A stretch of 64,000 nucleotides of DNA from Silurus meridionalis. Taxonomy: Eukaryota; Chordata; Actinopteri; Siluriformes; Siluridae. The position numbers and the translations under genes are program-made. This document shows, one piece after another, positions 36,594-48,827 of the stretch (positions are counted from its first letter, which is position 1; the number at the start of each line of letters is the position of its first letter). Below the pieces are notes generated by a model. It made no database searches. It saw only the letters and a list, made by a program, of their open reading frames with translations, and was not told the origin of the DNA. The stretch lies in NCBI RefSeq assembly GCF_014805685.1, contig NC_060911.1, forward strand, positions 12,398,712-12,462,711, read 5' to 3'.

Positions 36594-38340
36594 CACTTTC
36601 AAACCAACTACCTGCATGTCTTTCTTCACCACATCTATAAACCTCCTCCTTGGCTTTTCTCTTTTCCTCCTTCCGGGTGGCTCCATCCTCAGCATTTCCC
36701 TACCTATATACCCCATATCCCTCCTCTGCACATGTCCAAACCATCTTAATCGGGCCTCTCTCACTTTGTCCCCAAAATGTCCTACATGCGCTGTCCTTCT
36801 AATAAACTGATTTCTAATCCTGTCCATTGTCGTCACTCGTAATGAAAAGTTCAACATCTTCAGCTCTGCTACCTCCAGCTCCACCATCCTCTCTCTTACT
36901 TAATGCCACTGTCTTTAAACCATACAACATCGCAGGTCTCACCAAAGTCCTATAAACTTTCCCTTTTACTCTCACAGATACTCTTCTATCACAAATCACT
37001 CCTGCCACTCTTTATTACTTTGCACTGTTGGTACCTGAACTTCGCCACCTTCTCCACCTCTTCCCCCTGCAACCGCAAACCCTCCCTTCCCCCCTCTCAT
37101 TCACACACATGTACTCTGTCTTACTCCTACTGACTTTCATTTCCCACCTCTCCAGGCTCTTCTCAACCTGCTCCCTACTCTCACCACAAATAACAATATC
37201 ATCCGCAAACATCATAGTCCATGGGGACTCCTGTCTTACCTCGTCTGTCAACCTGTCCATCCCACTGCAAACAAGAAAGGGCTCAGAGCCGATCCTTGAT
37301 GCAGTCTAACCTCCACCTTGAACCAGTCTGTCGTTTCTACTGCACACTTCACTGCTGTCACACTGTCCTTATACATGTCCTGTAGCACCCTTACATACTT
37401 GTCTGCCACACCTGACTTCCTCATACAACTCCACAACTCCTCTCTCACCACCCAGTTGTACGCTTTCTCTAGATCCACAAACAGACAATGCAACCCCTTC
37501 CGACCTTCTCTATACTTCTCCATCAATATTCTCAAAGCAAATAATGCATTTGTTGTGCTCTTCCTCTTCATTAACCATACTATCGCTCACAGATGGTCAC
37601 CTCTTCTCTCAGCTGGCTTCCAATACTCTTTTCCATAACTTCATGGTGTGACTGATCAACTTTATTCTCTGTAGATACTGCAGGTCTGCACATCTTCCTT
37701 ATTCTTTAAAATTGGTTCCAGCACAATCCTTCTTCATTCCTCAGACATCCTCACACCTTCCAGAATCTTGTTAAAAACTCCACTGCCATCTCTCCTAAAC
37801 ATCTCCATGCTTCACCTGGTATGTCATCTGGTCCAAACGAATTTCCACCCTTTTTCCTCTTAATCGCTCCTCTCTCTTTCTCCCTACTGATCCTATCCAC
37901 TTCCTGCTTCACCATCTCCACATCATCCAACCTTCTCTCTCTCTCATTTTTCTCATTCATCAGCTGCTCAAAATACTCCATCCACCTTCTAAACACACTC
38001 TCCTCACTTGTAGCACATAATTCCCAGCTGGTCCGAATTCTGTTTTGCCAACCTCTTTCTCCTTATGCTCTCCCGCACTTCCTCATTCCACCTTCACCTC
38101 ATTCTCTTTCCAGAGGTCACACCAAGTACTTTTCTAGGTGTCTCCTTTATCACTTCTGCAGTAGTTGTCCAATCATCCAGCACCTCTTCACCACCACCGA
38201 GCCCCTGTCTGACCTCTTCCCTTTACCTCACACTACAGTCTTTCTCCTTCAGTTTCCACCGTCTTATTCTTTTTTCATTCCCCACTCTCCTCTTCTTCTT
38301 TTCCAAAGCCATCCTACAGACCACCATCCAATCCCACCAT
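36594..38340 (-). mobile_element. RTE-type LINE, truncated, nested in an older repeat
   Basis: The reverse strand encodes long pieces of an RTE-clade reverse transcriptase: GLHCLFVDLEKAYNWVVREE at 37248-37571, LHQGSALSPFLFAVGWTG, WTMMFADDIVICGESREQVE (catalytic FADD) at 37015-37260, ELEVAELKMLNFSLRVTTMD and MGYIGREMLRMEPPGRRKRE at 36564-36887, and the region upstream of the RT at 37751-37996. The frame is broken several times. The end of the ORF and the 3' tail are absent, as is the endonuclease at the 5' side. Confidence 0.9.
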
Positions 38341-38454
38341 TAGGGTTGCACAAGGCAGTGCACTCTTAGGGCAGGTCCTAAGCCCGGATAAATTAGGAGT
38401 TGCGTTAGGAAGGGCATCAAGTGTAAAATGTGCCAAATCAAATGTGATTAACTT
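38341..38454 (+). mobile_element. RTE 5'-region/SINE body fragment in opposite orientation
   Basis: tagggttgcacaaggcagtg, gataaattaggagttgcgtt and aggaagggcatcaagtgtaa match the body found at 2160-2260 and 56360-56460, but read on the plus strand while the adjoining reverse transcriptase is on the minus strand. Confidence 0.65.
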
Positions 38455-38577
38455 TTTTAAGAAACAAACATATACATACTTTCATAACCGCTTTATCTTT
38501 GTAAAGCTGCTTTGAGACAAAGTCCATTGTTAAAACTGCTGTACAAATAAAAATGTGTTGAATTGAATTTAAATACA
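38455..38577 (-). repeat. Fish interspersed repeat, 5' part of the split copy
   Basis: taaagctgctttgagacaaa and gctgtacaaataaaaatgtg are the reverse of the tttttatttgtatagcgctt / caaagcagctttacac start seen at 61700. Together with 36240-36593 it forms one copy. Confidence 0.65.
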
Positions 38578-39089
38578 TTAAAGAAACCCCCCCTGGTGGT
38601 CAAGAACAAACAGACCTAAAACTGCAGTCAAGTCTGAGTTCTGAATGTTAGAAGGTTATTAACAGCTAACTATGCATGCTTAAAGGGGAATATAAAATAA
38701 AAAGAATTCGTAATGTGGTCTGAAGCAAGCTCATGTATTTAATCTGTAATAACTACCTACTCTAACTGCATGAAGATCTCATTTTTAGAGGCTTGTTAGA
38801 ACTTTGCATAGCACTGAACCACCATCAGAAATGAAAATGTTTGCAATTACTACAATGGTGGCTCATCCGTAGGGCCAGGTGGAGGAGAGCGCAACCACAT
38901 AAATCAGCAGTTCAATAAATTTTGAGCCTCATAAAATTCCTCATTCGCTGTGTGCTCAGTGCTTCATTCCGCTCCATAGATTTATTATTGCTCCTACTGT
39001 AGGTCGAAATGGAAACTACAAGTTGTTTTTGAGAAAGCTGTTTAAATTTCTGCTTCCTGTAACCCGGGACACTCAAATTGAAAATAATA
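38578..39089. other. No recognised feature
   Basis: AT-rich sequence with no gene or repeat I can name. Confidence 0.3.
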
Positions 39090-40060
39090 AAATAAAATAA
39101 AAATAAATTCATGCCACTGACTTGGCCAATTCTAACAGCTTTATTTTTTTTCTCTGGAAGGTTCTACTTCTTAGCATGTTTTGGATCATTCTATGTACTT
39201 CTGGAAGGTCCACCCATTGTCTCATTGATCATAGTAGTAGATGGCAACAGATTCATTTCAAGAATTTTCTGAGACATGGTTCCATTCATCTTCACTTTAA
39301 TAATATGGATTCTGCAAATACCAGCCTCATACCGTGGTGACTCCAAGTTCAAACTTCACTGTTGGAATGGTATTTTTAGGGTCATATGCAGAGCCAATTC
39401 TCCTTCAAACATGCTCTGTTATATTATTGCCAAAAAGTTCGATTTTGGTCTCATCTGACCAGATTACATTCTTTCAGAAATATGCAGGCAAAAAGTGTAG
39501 CAAACTTCAAAAAACTTTATAATGGATAGTGAAGCCTTCAATAATGGAGAGATATTCTGAGGTGCCTATGTCATTGCCCATAGTTTTCTCTTTCTGAATG
39601 CTGCTAAGACCTTGGACTAGTATTCTGTCTTAACTTTAGACTCCCTGATCAGAATTCTTGAGAGGAACTTCTATGAATGGCTGGTTGATAGTAAAGTGAT
39701 CTTCATTCCACTTATGAAAAATGGCTCAGTGGTGCTTCCAGAAACATTTAGGAGATGCAAAATCTGTTGGGAACAAATGATTGTGATATTATGTTGCACA
39801 ACCAAAGGTCTCCAGAGAGCTCTTTGATTCTACTCATCTTTGGATTCTTGCATTTAGAGGCGGATAAGACTTCTTATAACTTATCCACATGCACTAACCC
39901 AGCTGATTCTATTTTTTATAGGTGGGTGTTAGAACTGTATCCACACACACCTACACTGCACCAATGATTCCTCTGATTTTTAAACACTGCTCGACTGGTC
40001 CCATCATTTCTTAGGGTGCAAGGAAGACATACTTTAAAACCCTTCTCTGTTCTGGAACCT
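39090..40060 (-). mobile_element. Degraded Tc1-like transposon
   Basis: At 39426-39470 the plus strand reads caaaaagttcgattttggtctcatctgacc, the complement of the usual V-x-WSDE-S-K-x-x-x-F block. Other blocks upstream and downstream fit a Tc1 gene read on the minus strand. No long frame remains. Confidence 0.6.
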
Positions 40061-40344
40061 AGGCGGTGGAATTTGTGGAAATTATAAAAATAACATTGCC
40101 ATAAATGTAAATGTACTCCTGCATTATTTTATCAGCCATCATTTCATTCACTTTGACAGCAACAGACAGATAAATGAGTGCCTCTCAACAAGACAAAGTG
40201 GTCCTTCACAACTGGACTGGTTTGCATGCATTGGCTTCAGAAATGGCTTTGCAGATATACATCTTCCCTGAGTTAGACCAATAAATCTAGATTTTGAAAT
40301 AAAAATAATGGGGAAATAAGTCAGACAGCTTTGAGAGTTTTTTT

Positions 40345-40595
40345 TGTTCATAGATTGGTGGTAGGTTAGTGTTTAAGGCTCTAGGTTACTGATCGGCAGG
40401 TGTGGGTTCAAGCCCCGATATTGACAAGGTGCCACTTTTAGGGACCTTGAGCAAGGTCCTTAATCATCTGTGCTCTAGGGGCGCTGTATCATGGCTGACC
40501 GTGTGCTCTGACCCCAGCTTCCAAACATCGATGGGATATGTAAGGAAATAATTTCACTGTTGTAAAAGTACATGTGACGAGTATAGTGGTAGAAA
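40345..40595 (+). mobile_element. tRNA-related SINE
   Basis: ttagtgtttaaggctctagg, gtgggttcaagccccgatat, gagcaaggtccttaatcatc and gctctgaccccagcttccaa follow the order of the copy at 6957, with a tail aatttcactgttgtaaaagt. Confidence 0.7.
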
Positions 40596-41064
40596 GGTGT
40601 AATTGCAGGTGGACTAATTAAAAGGAGCTGCCAACCCACCAAACCAATTATGTAATTACTGACTATGATGCTTACGACGAAGTGCAGAATGATGACACAT
40701 GAAATGTAAAGCGCATCCGAAGATTAATTAGGATGATGCCTTGTTTGAAGATTTGGCACGCAGATCTGCGCAGGGAGCAATGTGCCGTTTTTTTTTTTCA
40801 AGATGCACAGAAACCTTTCTGTTGAGAGTGATGAGAGGCTCATCAGCTGAATTTGTTTGCCTTGTGAGCTTTTATTTGATCTCTGCTGGCAACACTTTTC
40901 ACTTTTGGAGAAGCCAAGAAAATCACAGCAATAGTATCTCCATGCCCACGTCCCTGTTCTACTTTCCAACCAGCTATAAACTGAATAATAAAGTGTCTTT
41001 TACAGTTAATATTGCTGCAATACGTTACATTTTTAAATTCAGTATTTTATTGTACTCAATATGG

Positions 41065-41301
41065 GGTTCCTGGTGGTCTAGTGGTTAGGATGCGGCGCTC
41101 TCACTGCTATGGCCCGGGTTTGATCCCTGGTCAGGAAACCAACCCCAGCCACTCTTAGTGCCGGTCCCAAGCCCAGATAAATGGGGAGGGTTGCGTTAGG
41201 AAGGGCATCCAGCATAAAAACATGCCAAATCAAACATGCAGATGATCCGCTGTTGCGACCCCTAATGGGAGAAGCCGAAAGAAAGTTTTTTCTTTTTTTT
41301 T
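41065..41301 (+). mobile_element. SINE with tRNA-Glu head and RTE-like tail
   Basis: Same structure as 2088 and 21939. Target duplication ttgtactcRatatgg at 41050-41064 and 41302-41316 with one mismatch. The A/B-box head is at 41066-41137. Confidence 0.9.
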
Positions 41302-41394
41302 TTGTACTCGATATGGTAGCAGTAATGAGGGCACCTGTGGGACTCACATACATTTACACTGTATAAAATCACCATGGTAAAAGCACAGTGTTTA

Positions 41395-41985
41395 CCATAT
41401 ATATACCGATTGATAGGCACCTTATGGGGCAAATAGGTGTGTTATATGGGGTAAAATGTGTATTACTGGGTTAGTGAGTGTAGTAGAGGGTTTATTGTTG
41501 TATTCGTGGGTTAATAAGTATATTATAGGGTAAATAGTCAGATTATAAAGTTACCTATACTGAGGTAATAAATAAAGCATCGGCCAAAGGGGTGTATTAT
41601 GAGTAAATAGGTGTATTATTGGCTTAATTGGTGGGTTAATAGGTATATTATGTAGTTACTGGGTGTGTAACTGGGTTGATAAACATACTGTATTATGGGG
41701 CAAACGGTTATAATATAGGGTAAATAGAGCTATTACTAGCTTATCGGTTGTAGTAGAGGTTTTTTAAACGACAAATCTGTGGTTTAATAATTATATTATA
41801 GGGTACAATGGTGTATTATTTAGTTACTGGGTTGATGAATATATTATGGGGTAAATGTGTATACTATCAATAGGTGTATTGAGAGGTGTATTGGTGGGTT
41901 AATAGTTATATTATAGGGTAAATGGGGTATTACAAGGTAAATAGGTTTATTATAGGATAAAGTTGGTCACTAATTGGCTAATCTG
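41395..41985. repeat. Decayed GT/AT-rich minisatellite-like array
   Basis: Short phrases such as ggtgtattat, gggtaaatag, gggttaata, tatattataggg and gttactggg recur many times over about 590 bases with variable spacing. No two neighbouring units are identical. It is not a simple microsatellite nor a repeat family I know. Confidence 0.6.
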
Positions 41986-42192
41986 TAGTTCTCTCTTTTT
42001 ACAACTGGCTTTTGGTGCAGAGTATAAATGAACTAACCAACTTTTTTTATTCTGGTATAATTTATAAAACTCTATTAATTTTTTAGTCAACAAAAAAAAT
42101 CAGTTAATCCTAAAGTAACAATAAGCAGGTAGCAATGTTGTATTTATCGGTAATACTTCTGTCTAACCTTGATAAAAAATTTTCGACTCCAG

Positions 42193-42254
42193 GTCAGAAC
42201 TGCTATGAGAATACAAATACGTGCCTTGTGTTAAGGCCATGTTCGTGTTCTCAT
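42193..42254 (+). CDS. eys: Short EGF-like exon of the multi-EGF gene
   Basis: After the acceptor TTTTCGACTCCAG the sequence in phase 1 reads GQNCYENTNTC then LVLRPCSCSH. This supplies the sixth cysteine and linker for the module begun at 34.6 kb (GFE-G-QNC) and the first cysteines of another module. The proposed donor is CAT|GTAGGA; if read through, a stop occurs at 42273-42275, so the 3' boundary is uncertain. It is short, and identification rests on phase and the GQNC..NTNTC pattern. Confidence 0.5.
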
Positions 42255-44160
42255 GTAGGAAGTGTAGCTGTTTAGCAGGAACGTCCAACCTTTTTTTATA
42301 AAAGGCACCAGAACCTATTTTAAAGTATTGGAAGGGTACTGCTCAATATTTTGTCTTTGGAGACATTTGGGTTTGAGATTAGAAGATGACTGCAAGATGA
42401 CTCCAAATTTCAGATTCTGATATAAACATCCAGATGTGTTAAACAACTTATAACATGGCATTTAGCAATTTTTTAAAAAGAATTTGGAACATGTGACTGG
42501 CAGCTGTTTGTTGTTTTACCCAGGATTGCACTGTTACAGTAGATTGAGAGTTTAAACAGTGTTGGCTCTGAATTTTAACTCTTGCATTTGTTTTTTAATC
42601 CTGGGTTTCTGCGTGTGTTGTTATAATGGATTAACCAACATAAAGACTAGAAAGCTGTGGGTGATCAGGAAAAGTGCACAAGCAATAAGAAAGGCCAGTA
42701 CTACCATGTGAAAAAGAAAGATATGTACAAACAGCCAAACCTGAAACAGGTAAGCTAAGGTAATCAGCAGCAGTTGATGGCAGCAACATTATTCGAACTG
42801 TGAAGAAACAGTGACATCACCAACAACCTCCATGGGGCAGGGGAAAAATAAAAGCCAATAACACAATATATAAACATTTTTCATCAATAGTAGAATTCAA
42901 AAGTACAGTGACGAGCCACAAAAGATTTCTAACCAACAATAAGACGTGTTCCTATACTTTTGCTCACCCGAAATTTGCCACCCAGTGTGCAATATTCTAA
43001 ATTTTTTAACACATAAAGATGTAAATCTCAGGAACCGAAGTACTGAAGTAATTCATGAATTCGCAGTTGTAGTCAAAGGCGACGCTAACTGCATTTTCAC
43101 ATAGTCTGTTGTCAGCTCCAGGTGAAAGAACCGAAGCTGTGGGCCAATTAACATCGGTTTTGGAGGCCACAGTTGTGGTGGAATAAAGATCCACTAGACA
43201 TGCACTTCACGTAGAGATGTTTCCCTTTCAAGAGAAACATGCGCTCCATTTCACATACACGCTGTGTGAGTTAATATCCCACTCCAGAGAACGAAAATCA
43301 GTGTATCAGTGTATGTTTTCCTGAGTGTATTAAAATACTCCATATAAACCTAATTGTGAAGGAAAACAGGTGTCCTGTCCTGTCAGAATCGTTTTCTTTA
43401 CCCCCCACATCTGGTGTGATTTTAGCGGTAGATAAGATTTGGGGTTTTATTGGCCTTATGAAAAATCTACTTAAATTGGTGTTATGAGATTATCATCAAT
43501 GCTGAGTGAGCAAATATGCCAGGAAAGGGTGAGCTATTTTCCTAGCACAGATGCACCTTTGCCAATGTGGATTTTTTTTATTTTATACTGTAGGTGTGGG
43601 CAAAGCTGTATACTAGTGAAGAAAGTTTGTTTTCTGAAGACGCTTAGTCACGTATAAACGTGTCCAAGTGTTGGAGAAAAAAAAATAGAAAATGTGTACT
43701 GTAGCAGTATAGAGCAGTGCATAATACAGTATTGTGTTTTTAGACATGAATCAAATATAATCTAATATCTAATTTAATTGAATTATGGATGTAAGGATGC
43801 CATACAATGATGTTTTACAATAATGATTTGATTGGATTTAATCATTAGATAATTGCATTATTGCCATCAGAAAAATATAGAAGTGATTGAATGTTGCATA
43901 AACATGCAGCTACTTTATAAGAGTGAACTTTACCAGGATGATCAGCTTCTTACATTGCGGTAGATTTATTAGATTTTTGCTAGATTTTATTCTGCTTTTT
44001 TCCTCCTCTGTTTTCCAATATCTCCAGCTTTGACACTATTTTTTGTTGGACAGAGTTAAAAAAAAAAAAAAAGAAGAAGAATATTGCTACGGCAAGCAGT
44101 ACTTGTAATAACAACAATGCATTTTACATAGACATTCTTTATATATTCCTTATATATATA
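42255..44160. other. Intron-like sequence without a firm feature
   Basis: At 42940-42970 a phrase typical of transposon ends (gttcctatacttttgctcacc) suggests an old DNA element. Nothing else recognised. Confidence 0.3.
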
Positions 44161-44164
44161 TACA

Positions 44165-44531
44165 CAGTACAGACCAAAAGTTTGGACACACCTTCAAAAA
44201 TTGTAGATTCACACTGAAGGCATCAAAACTATGAATTAACACATGTGGAATTATATACATAACAAAAAGTGTGAAACAACTGAAAATATGTCATATTGTA
44301 GGTTCTTCAAAGTAGCCACCTTTTGCTTAGATTACTGCTTTGCACACTCTTGGCATTCTCTTGATGCCTACTTTGAAGAACCTACAATATGACATTTTCA
44401 GTTCACTTTTTTGTTATGTATATAATTCCACATGTGTTAATTCATAGTTTTGATGCCTTCTCTACAATTTTCATAGTCATGGAAATAAAGAAAATTCTTT
44501 GAATGAGCAGGTGTGTCCAAAAATTTGGTCT

Positions 44532-44538
<7 letters not shown>
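44165..44538. mobile_element. Fold-back MITE (Tc1-like ends)
   Basis: The left end acagtacagaccaaaagttt ggacacacc and right end ggtgtgtccaaaaatttggtctgtact are inverted, and the homology continues inward: atgaattaacacatgtgg against ccacatgtgttaattcat, and gtaggttcttcaaagtag against ctactttgaagaacctac. Nearly the whole element is a hairpin. No coding capacity. A (TA)n tract follows at 44538-44596. Confidence 0.85.
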
Positions 44539-44601
<63 letters not shown>

Positions 44602-44680
44602 TTTGGTCTGTACTGTATATATAATATATATTTCAGTGCATTTGGGGAGTACATAATTTTTTTCTCATTAATCTACACCT

Positions 44681-44904
44681 TTCTTTCTTTCGGGCTTCTC
44701 CCATTAGGGGTCGCCACAGCAGACCATCCGCATGTTTGATTTGGCACATGCTTTTACCCTGGATGCCCTTCCTAACGCAACCCTCCCCAATTTATCTGGG
44801 CTTGGGACCAGCACTGAAAGTGGCTGGGGTTGGTTCCCTGACCAGGGATCGAACCCGGGCCGCAGCAGTGCGAGCGCCGCATCCTAACCACTAGACCACC
44901 AGGG
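44681..44904 (-). mobile_element. SINE with tRNA-Glu head and RTE-like tail
   Basis: Reverse orientation: the tail (tctcccattaggggtcgcca) is at the left and the head (ctaaccactagaccaccagg) at the right. Perfect target duplication attaatctacacct at 44667-44680 and 44905-44918. Confidence 0.9.
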
Positions 44905-45059
44905 ATTAATCTACACCTAGTACTCCATAATTACCAAATGCGAATAGACTTCTAGAAATGTCTGTAATATATGTTTTTTTATAAAAAAAAAATAAATAAA
45001 TAAAAACCTGATACATTACATGTAATTAAGTATTCAGTATTTGTAACAACACTTAAAAA

Positions 45060-46315
45060 TTAGCTCAGGTGCCTCCTATTTCTCTTGGTCATTGCGGAGA
45101 TGTTCCTACATTCTGACTGGAACACTATTAAAACTGCTGCTGTATTGAAGATTCCCAAGAGCACAGTGGCCTCCATAATTCTTAAATGCAAGTAATTTGG
45201 CACAAACAGAAGCGGCTGAAGTGCCTTAAAAGGAAAGATTAAAAAGAAACCAATAATCACTGAGGTGCGACAATCCTGTGTGGAGACGGAACAAAGTTCC
45301 AAAAGGACAACCATCACTGCAGCGCTTCAATGATCTTGGCTTTAAGGCAGAGACTCTCCTCAGTGCAAAATCCACTTGCTTGGAGTTTGTAAACAGGCAC
45401 CTGAAGGACTATTAGACTGTAAAGAATAAGATTCTCTGGTCTGATTAAAAAAAGGATTGTACTTTTTGGTTTCAATTAAAAAAATGATGTCTGCAGGAAG
45501 CCATGTACCGCTCATTACCTGTTTAAAACCATCTCAACAGTGAAGCATGATGGTAGCAGCATCATGCTGTTGGGGTGTTTTTTACATTTACATTTACTTT
45601 TGTGGCATTTTGCAGACGCCCGTCTCCAGAGCGATGTACAAAAGTGCTTTGAGTCTCTAGCAATTAATAAATCTACACTGGCACGCAAGATTTCAAACCT
45701 AATATAAATATATGTAACTCTTAAATTCTACAAAGCAAAGTTGGAAAGTGCTAATTTAAGTGTTTCAGGAAGAGGTAGGTCTTCAACCGCCGCTTAAAGA
45801 TAGCCAGGGTATACTTACTTCTCATTCTGAGAGAAGGTAGTACCAATCGAGCAGTGCTGGAGGATCTCAGACAGCGAGGTGCAGTGCGAGGTGTGATGAG
45901 GTTTTTCTGAAGCAGGGACTGGGAGACTGGTCAGGGTTAAGGGAAATACAAATGAAGCAAATTACAGTGATAGCCTCAATAAAAACCTGTTTCACAACAT
46001 TTGGTTTGGGATGAAGGTTGACCTTCTTACATTCACACAGCCAAGACAACACAGACGTGGCTTAGGGACAAATCTGTGAATGTTCTACATTGGCCAAGCC
46101 AGAGCCCTGACTGGTGAACATCTTTGGAGAGACCTAAAAGTGGCATCCATCAATGTTTCCCATCCAACCTGACCCAGCTTGAGAGCATTTGCAATGAAGA
46201 GTGGCAGAAAATTCCACAGTCCATGTGTGCAAAGCTTGTTGGTCATACTCAAAAAAACTTGAGGCTGTAATTACTGCCAAAAGTTCTTCAACTAGGTACT
46301 GAGTAAAGGTACTCA
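45060..46315 (+). mobile_element. Tc1-like transposon, degraded and split by another repeat
   Basis: The plus strand carries in order the DNA-binding region (45090-45290), a degraded first catalytic block (45437-45480), ACAACAGTGAAGCATGATGG with the GGS block (45536-45580), and, after the insertion, the remainder with ggccaagccagagccctgac and tttggagagacctaaaagtg (46092-46140). No frame survives. The inserted piece is at 45583-45910. Confidence 0.8.
45583..45910 (+). repeat. Fish interspersed repeat inserted in a Tc1 copy
   Basis: gcagacgcccgtctccagag, cgatgtacaaaagtgctttg and aggtcttcaaccgccgctta occur in the same order in the copy at 55022-55330. It interrupts the Tc1 sequence just after gggtgtttttt and before agcagggactggg. 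Confidence 0.75.
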
Positions 46316-46329
46316 ATACATTTCTGTTT

Positions 46330-47283
46330 TCACTTTGTCATTACGGGTCCTGTCCTCTACATCTGCCTCTTTCAAACCAACTACCTGCATGTCTTCTCTC
46401 ACCACATCCATAAACCTCCTCCTTGGTCTTACTCTTTTCCTTCCTCCTGGCTCTATTCTCAGCATTCTCCTACCCATATAACCCATGCCCCTCCCCTGCA
46501 CATGTCCAAACCATCTCAATCAGGCTTCTCCCACATTGTCCCCAAAACATCCTACATGCTCTGCCCCTCTAATAAACTCATTTTTAATCCTGTCTATTGT
46601 CATCACTCCCAATAAAAACCTCAACATCTTCAGCTCTGCTACCTCCAGCTCCACCTCCTGTCTTTTACTCAATGCCACTGTCTCTAAACCATACAACAGC
46701 TCAGGTCTCACCAAAGTCCTATAAACTATCTTTCACTCTCACAGATACTCTTCTATCACAGAACACTCCTGCTATCACTCTTCTCCACCCACTCCACCCT
46801 GCCTGCACTCTTTTCTTCACTTCTCTAACACACTCTCGATTACTTTGCGCTGCTGATCCCAGGTACCTGAACTCCTCCACCTTCTCCACCTCTTCTTCCT
46901 GTAACCGCACCCCTCCACTGCCCTCCCTCTCATTCACACACATGTACTCTGTCTTACTCACATACTTCTCTGACACACCAGACTTCATAATACAATACCA
47001 CAACTCCTCTCTCCCCACCCTGTCGTACGCTTTCTCTAAATCCCCAAACACACAATGCAACTCCTGCTGACCTTCTCTATACTTCTCTATCAACATCCTC
47101 AAAGCAAATAATGCCTGTGGTGCTCTTCCTCTGCATTAACCATACTATCGCTTACAGATGGTCACCTTTTCTCTTCCACTACTCTTTCCCATAACTTGGT
47201 GTGACTGATCAACTTTATTATTCTTAAAAACTTGTACCAGCACACCCCTTCTCTATTCCTCGGGCATCTTCTCACCTTCCTGA
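46330..47283 (-). mobile_element. RTE-type LINE fragment
   Basis: The reverse strand has ELHCVFGDLEKAYDRVGREE (46719-47102), TEYMCVNEREGSGGVRLQEE, VEKVEEFRYLGSAAQSNREC, RPELLYGLETVALSKRQEVE (46520-46714) and MGYMGRRMLRIEPGG (46313-46519). A large internal deletion has removed the FADD catalytic block. Endonuclease and 3' tail are absent. Confidence 0.88.
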
Positions 47284-48310
47284 ATCTTGTTGCAAAAATA
47301 CTTGATTGATCCCACAGGGAAATTGTTTGGTTTGCTGTTGCTCACAGTAAAAGAAAATATCAAGTTAAGGTTCAAGTAAAAAAAATAAAATAAAAGGAAT
47401 AAAAAATATATATATATATATATAAATGGAATTTGTAGCAGCAGTGAAAAACAGATGGCACATGCAACTAATTATTATTATTATTATTGCACTGAGATTA
47501 TTGCACATAATTGCCCAAGGTATCAACAATACATAAGTGTGACATATTAATTTATAAATATAACTATATCTATATTATCTATAATGTATAACATCTATAT
47601 GGTGGAGCAGCTGTGTAACACTCAGAGGGAAGAGTTATGTAGCTGGCTGCAGGCAGAAATGATCTCCAGTGGTGCTCTGTGGTGTATCATGGTTGTATGA
47701 GTCTTCACTCCTCAAACTGAGGAAAGAGGGTCTAGCTCCTCCCCAACAGCATGGCCTTGTGGATCAGTTAGTTGAGTCTGTTAGTATCTGCCACTCTCAG
47801 CCTGCTTTCCCAGAGTTCCACAGGAGAGCACTGGCCACAACAGTCTCATTAAACATCCTCAGCATTGTCCTGCAGATGTTCTTTTGTACTCAAAATAAAT
47901 AGAGGTGGCTTTGACCCTTCCTGTGGAGTACCTCAGTGTTCTTAGTCTATTCTAGTTTATTGTATACGTAAACCCCCAGGTATTCTTTTACCATCTCCAC
48001 ACCGACGCCACGAATGAAGTCACGGGTGCCTTCTTTTTTTCTCAGGTCCACAACCAGCTCCTTTGTCTTGGCCAAATGAAGTTGTAGAAAGTTGTCCTCA
48101 CACCATGTGACAAAATTCTCCACAACTGTCCTGTACTCCTCATCACTGTCACTGATACCGCAGAGTCATCTGGGAACTTCTGAAGATGGCAAGACTCTAG
48201 TCTAGTAGTCCGAGTCTTGCCAGTGGTGTAGATACTGAAGAAGAGGTGAGATAGAAGTGTTTCCTCTGGGGCTCAAGTGTTGCTGATCACTTTTTCTGAC
48301 ACACAGTGCT
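47284..48310 (-). mobile_element. L2/Rex1-type LINE 3' fragment
   Basis: A 3' region (tacttgattgatcccacagg, ttgcacataattgcccaagg) and reverse-strand traces of the reverse transcriptase C-terminus (plus-strand aggtccacaaccagctcctt tgtctt, complement of KTKELVVDLR) mark a decayed non-LTR element. Its boundary is the long TA tract. Confidence 0.7.
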
Positions 48311-48333
48311 CTAAACGCACATACTGTTGTTGT

Positions 48334-48679
<346 letters not shown>

Positions 48680-48781
48680 TAAAGTAATATATATATACAG
48701 TAAATATATATATACAGTAAAGTAAAGTAAACTGTGGAGGGTTTATAAAGTTTAAAAATAGGGACGAGAGTTGCTGGAATC

Positions 48782-48783
<2 letters not shown>

Positions 48784-48825
<42 letters not shown>
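48784..48825. repeat. (GA)n microsatellite
   Basis: About 20 GA units. Confidence 0.95.

Positions 48826-48827
<2 letters not shown>

Noticed and set aside
37821..38369. Plus-strand open frame of 182 codons
   Set aside because: It is the antisense shadow of the RTE-type LINE on the minus strand.
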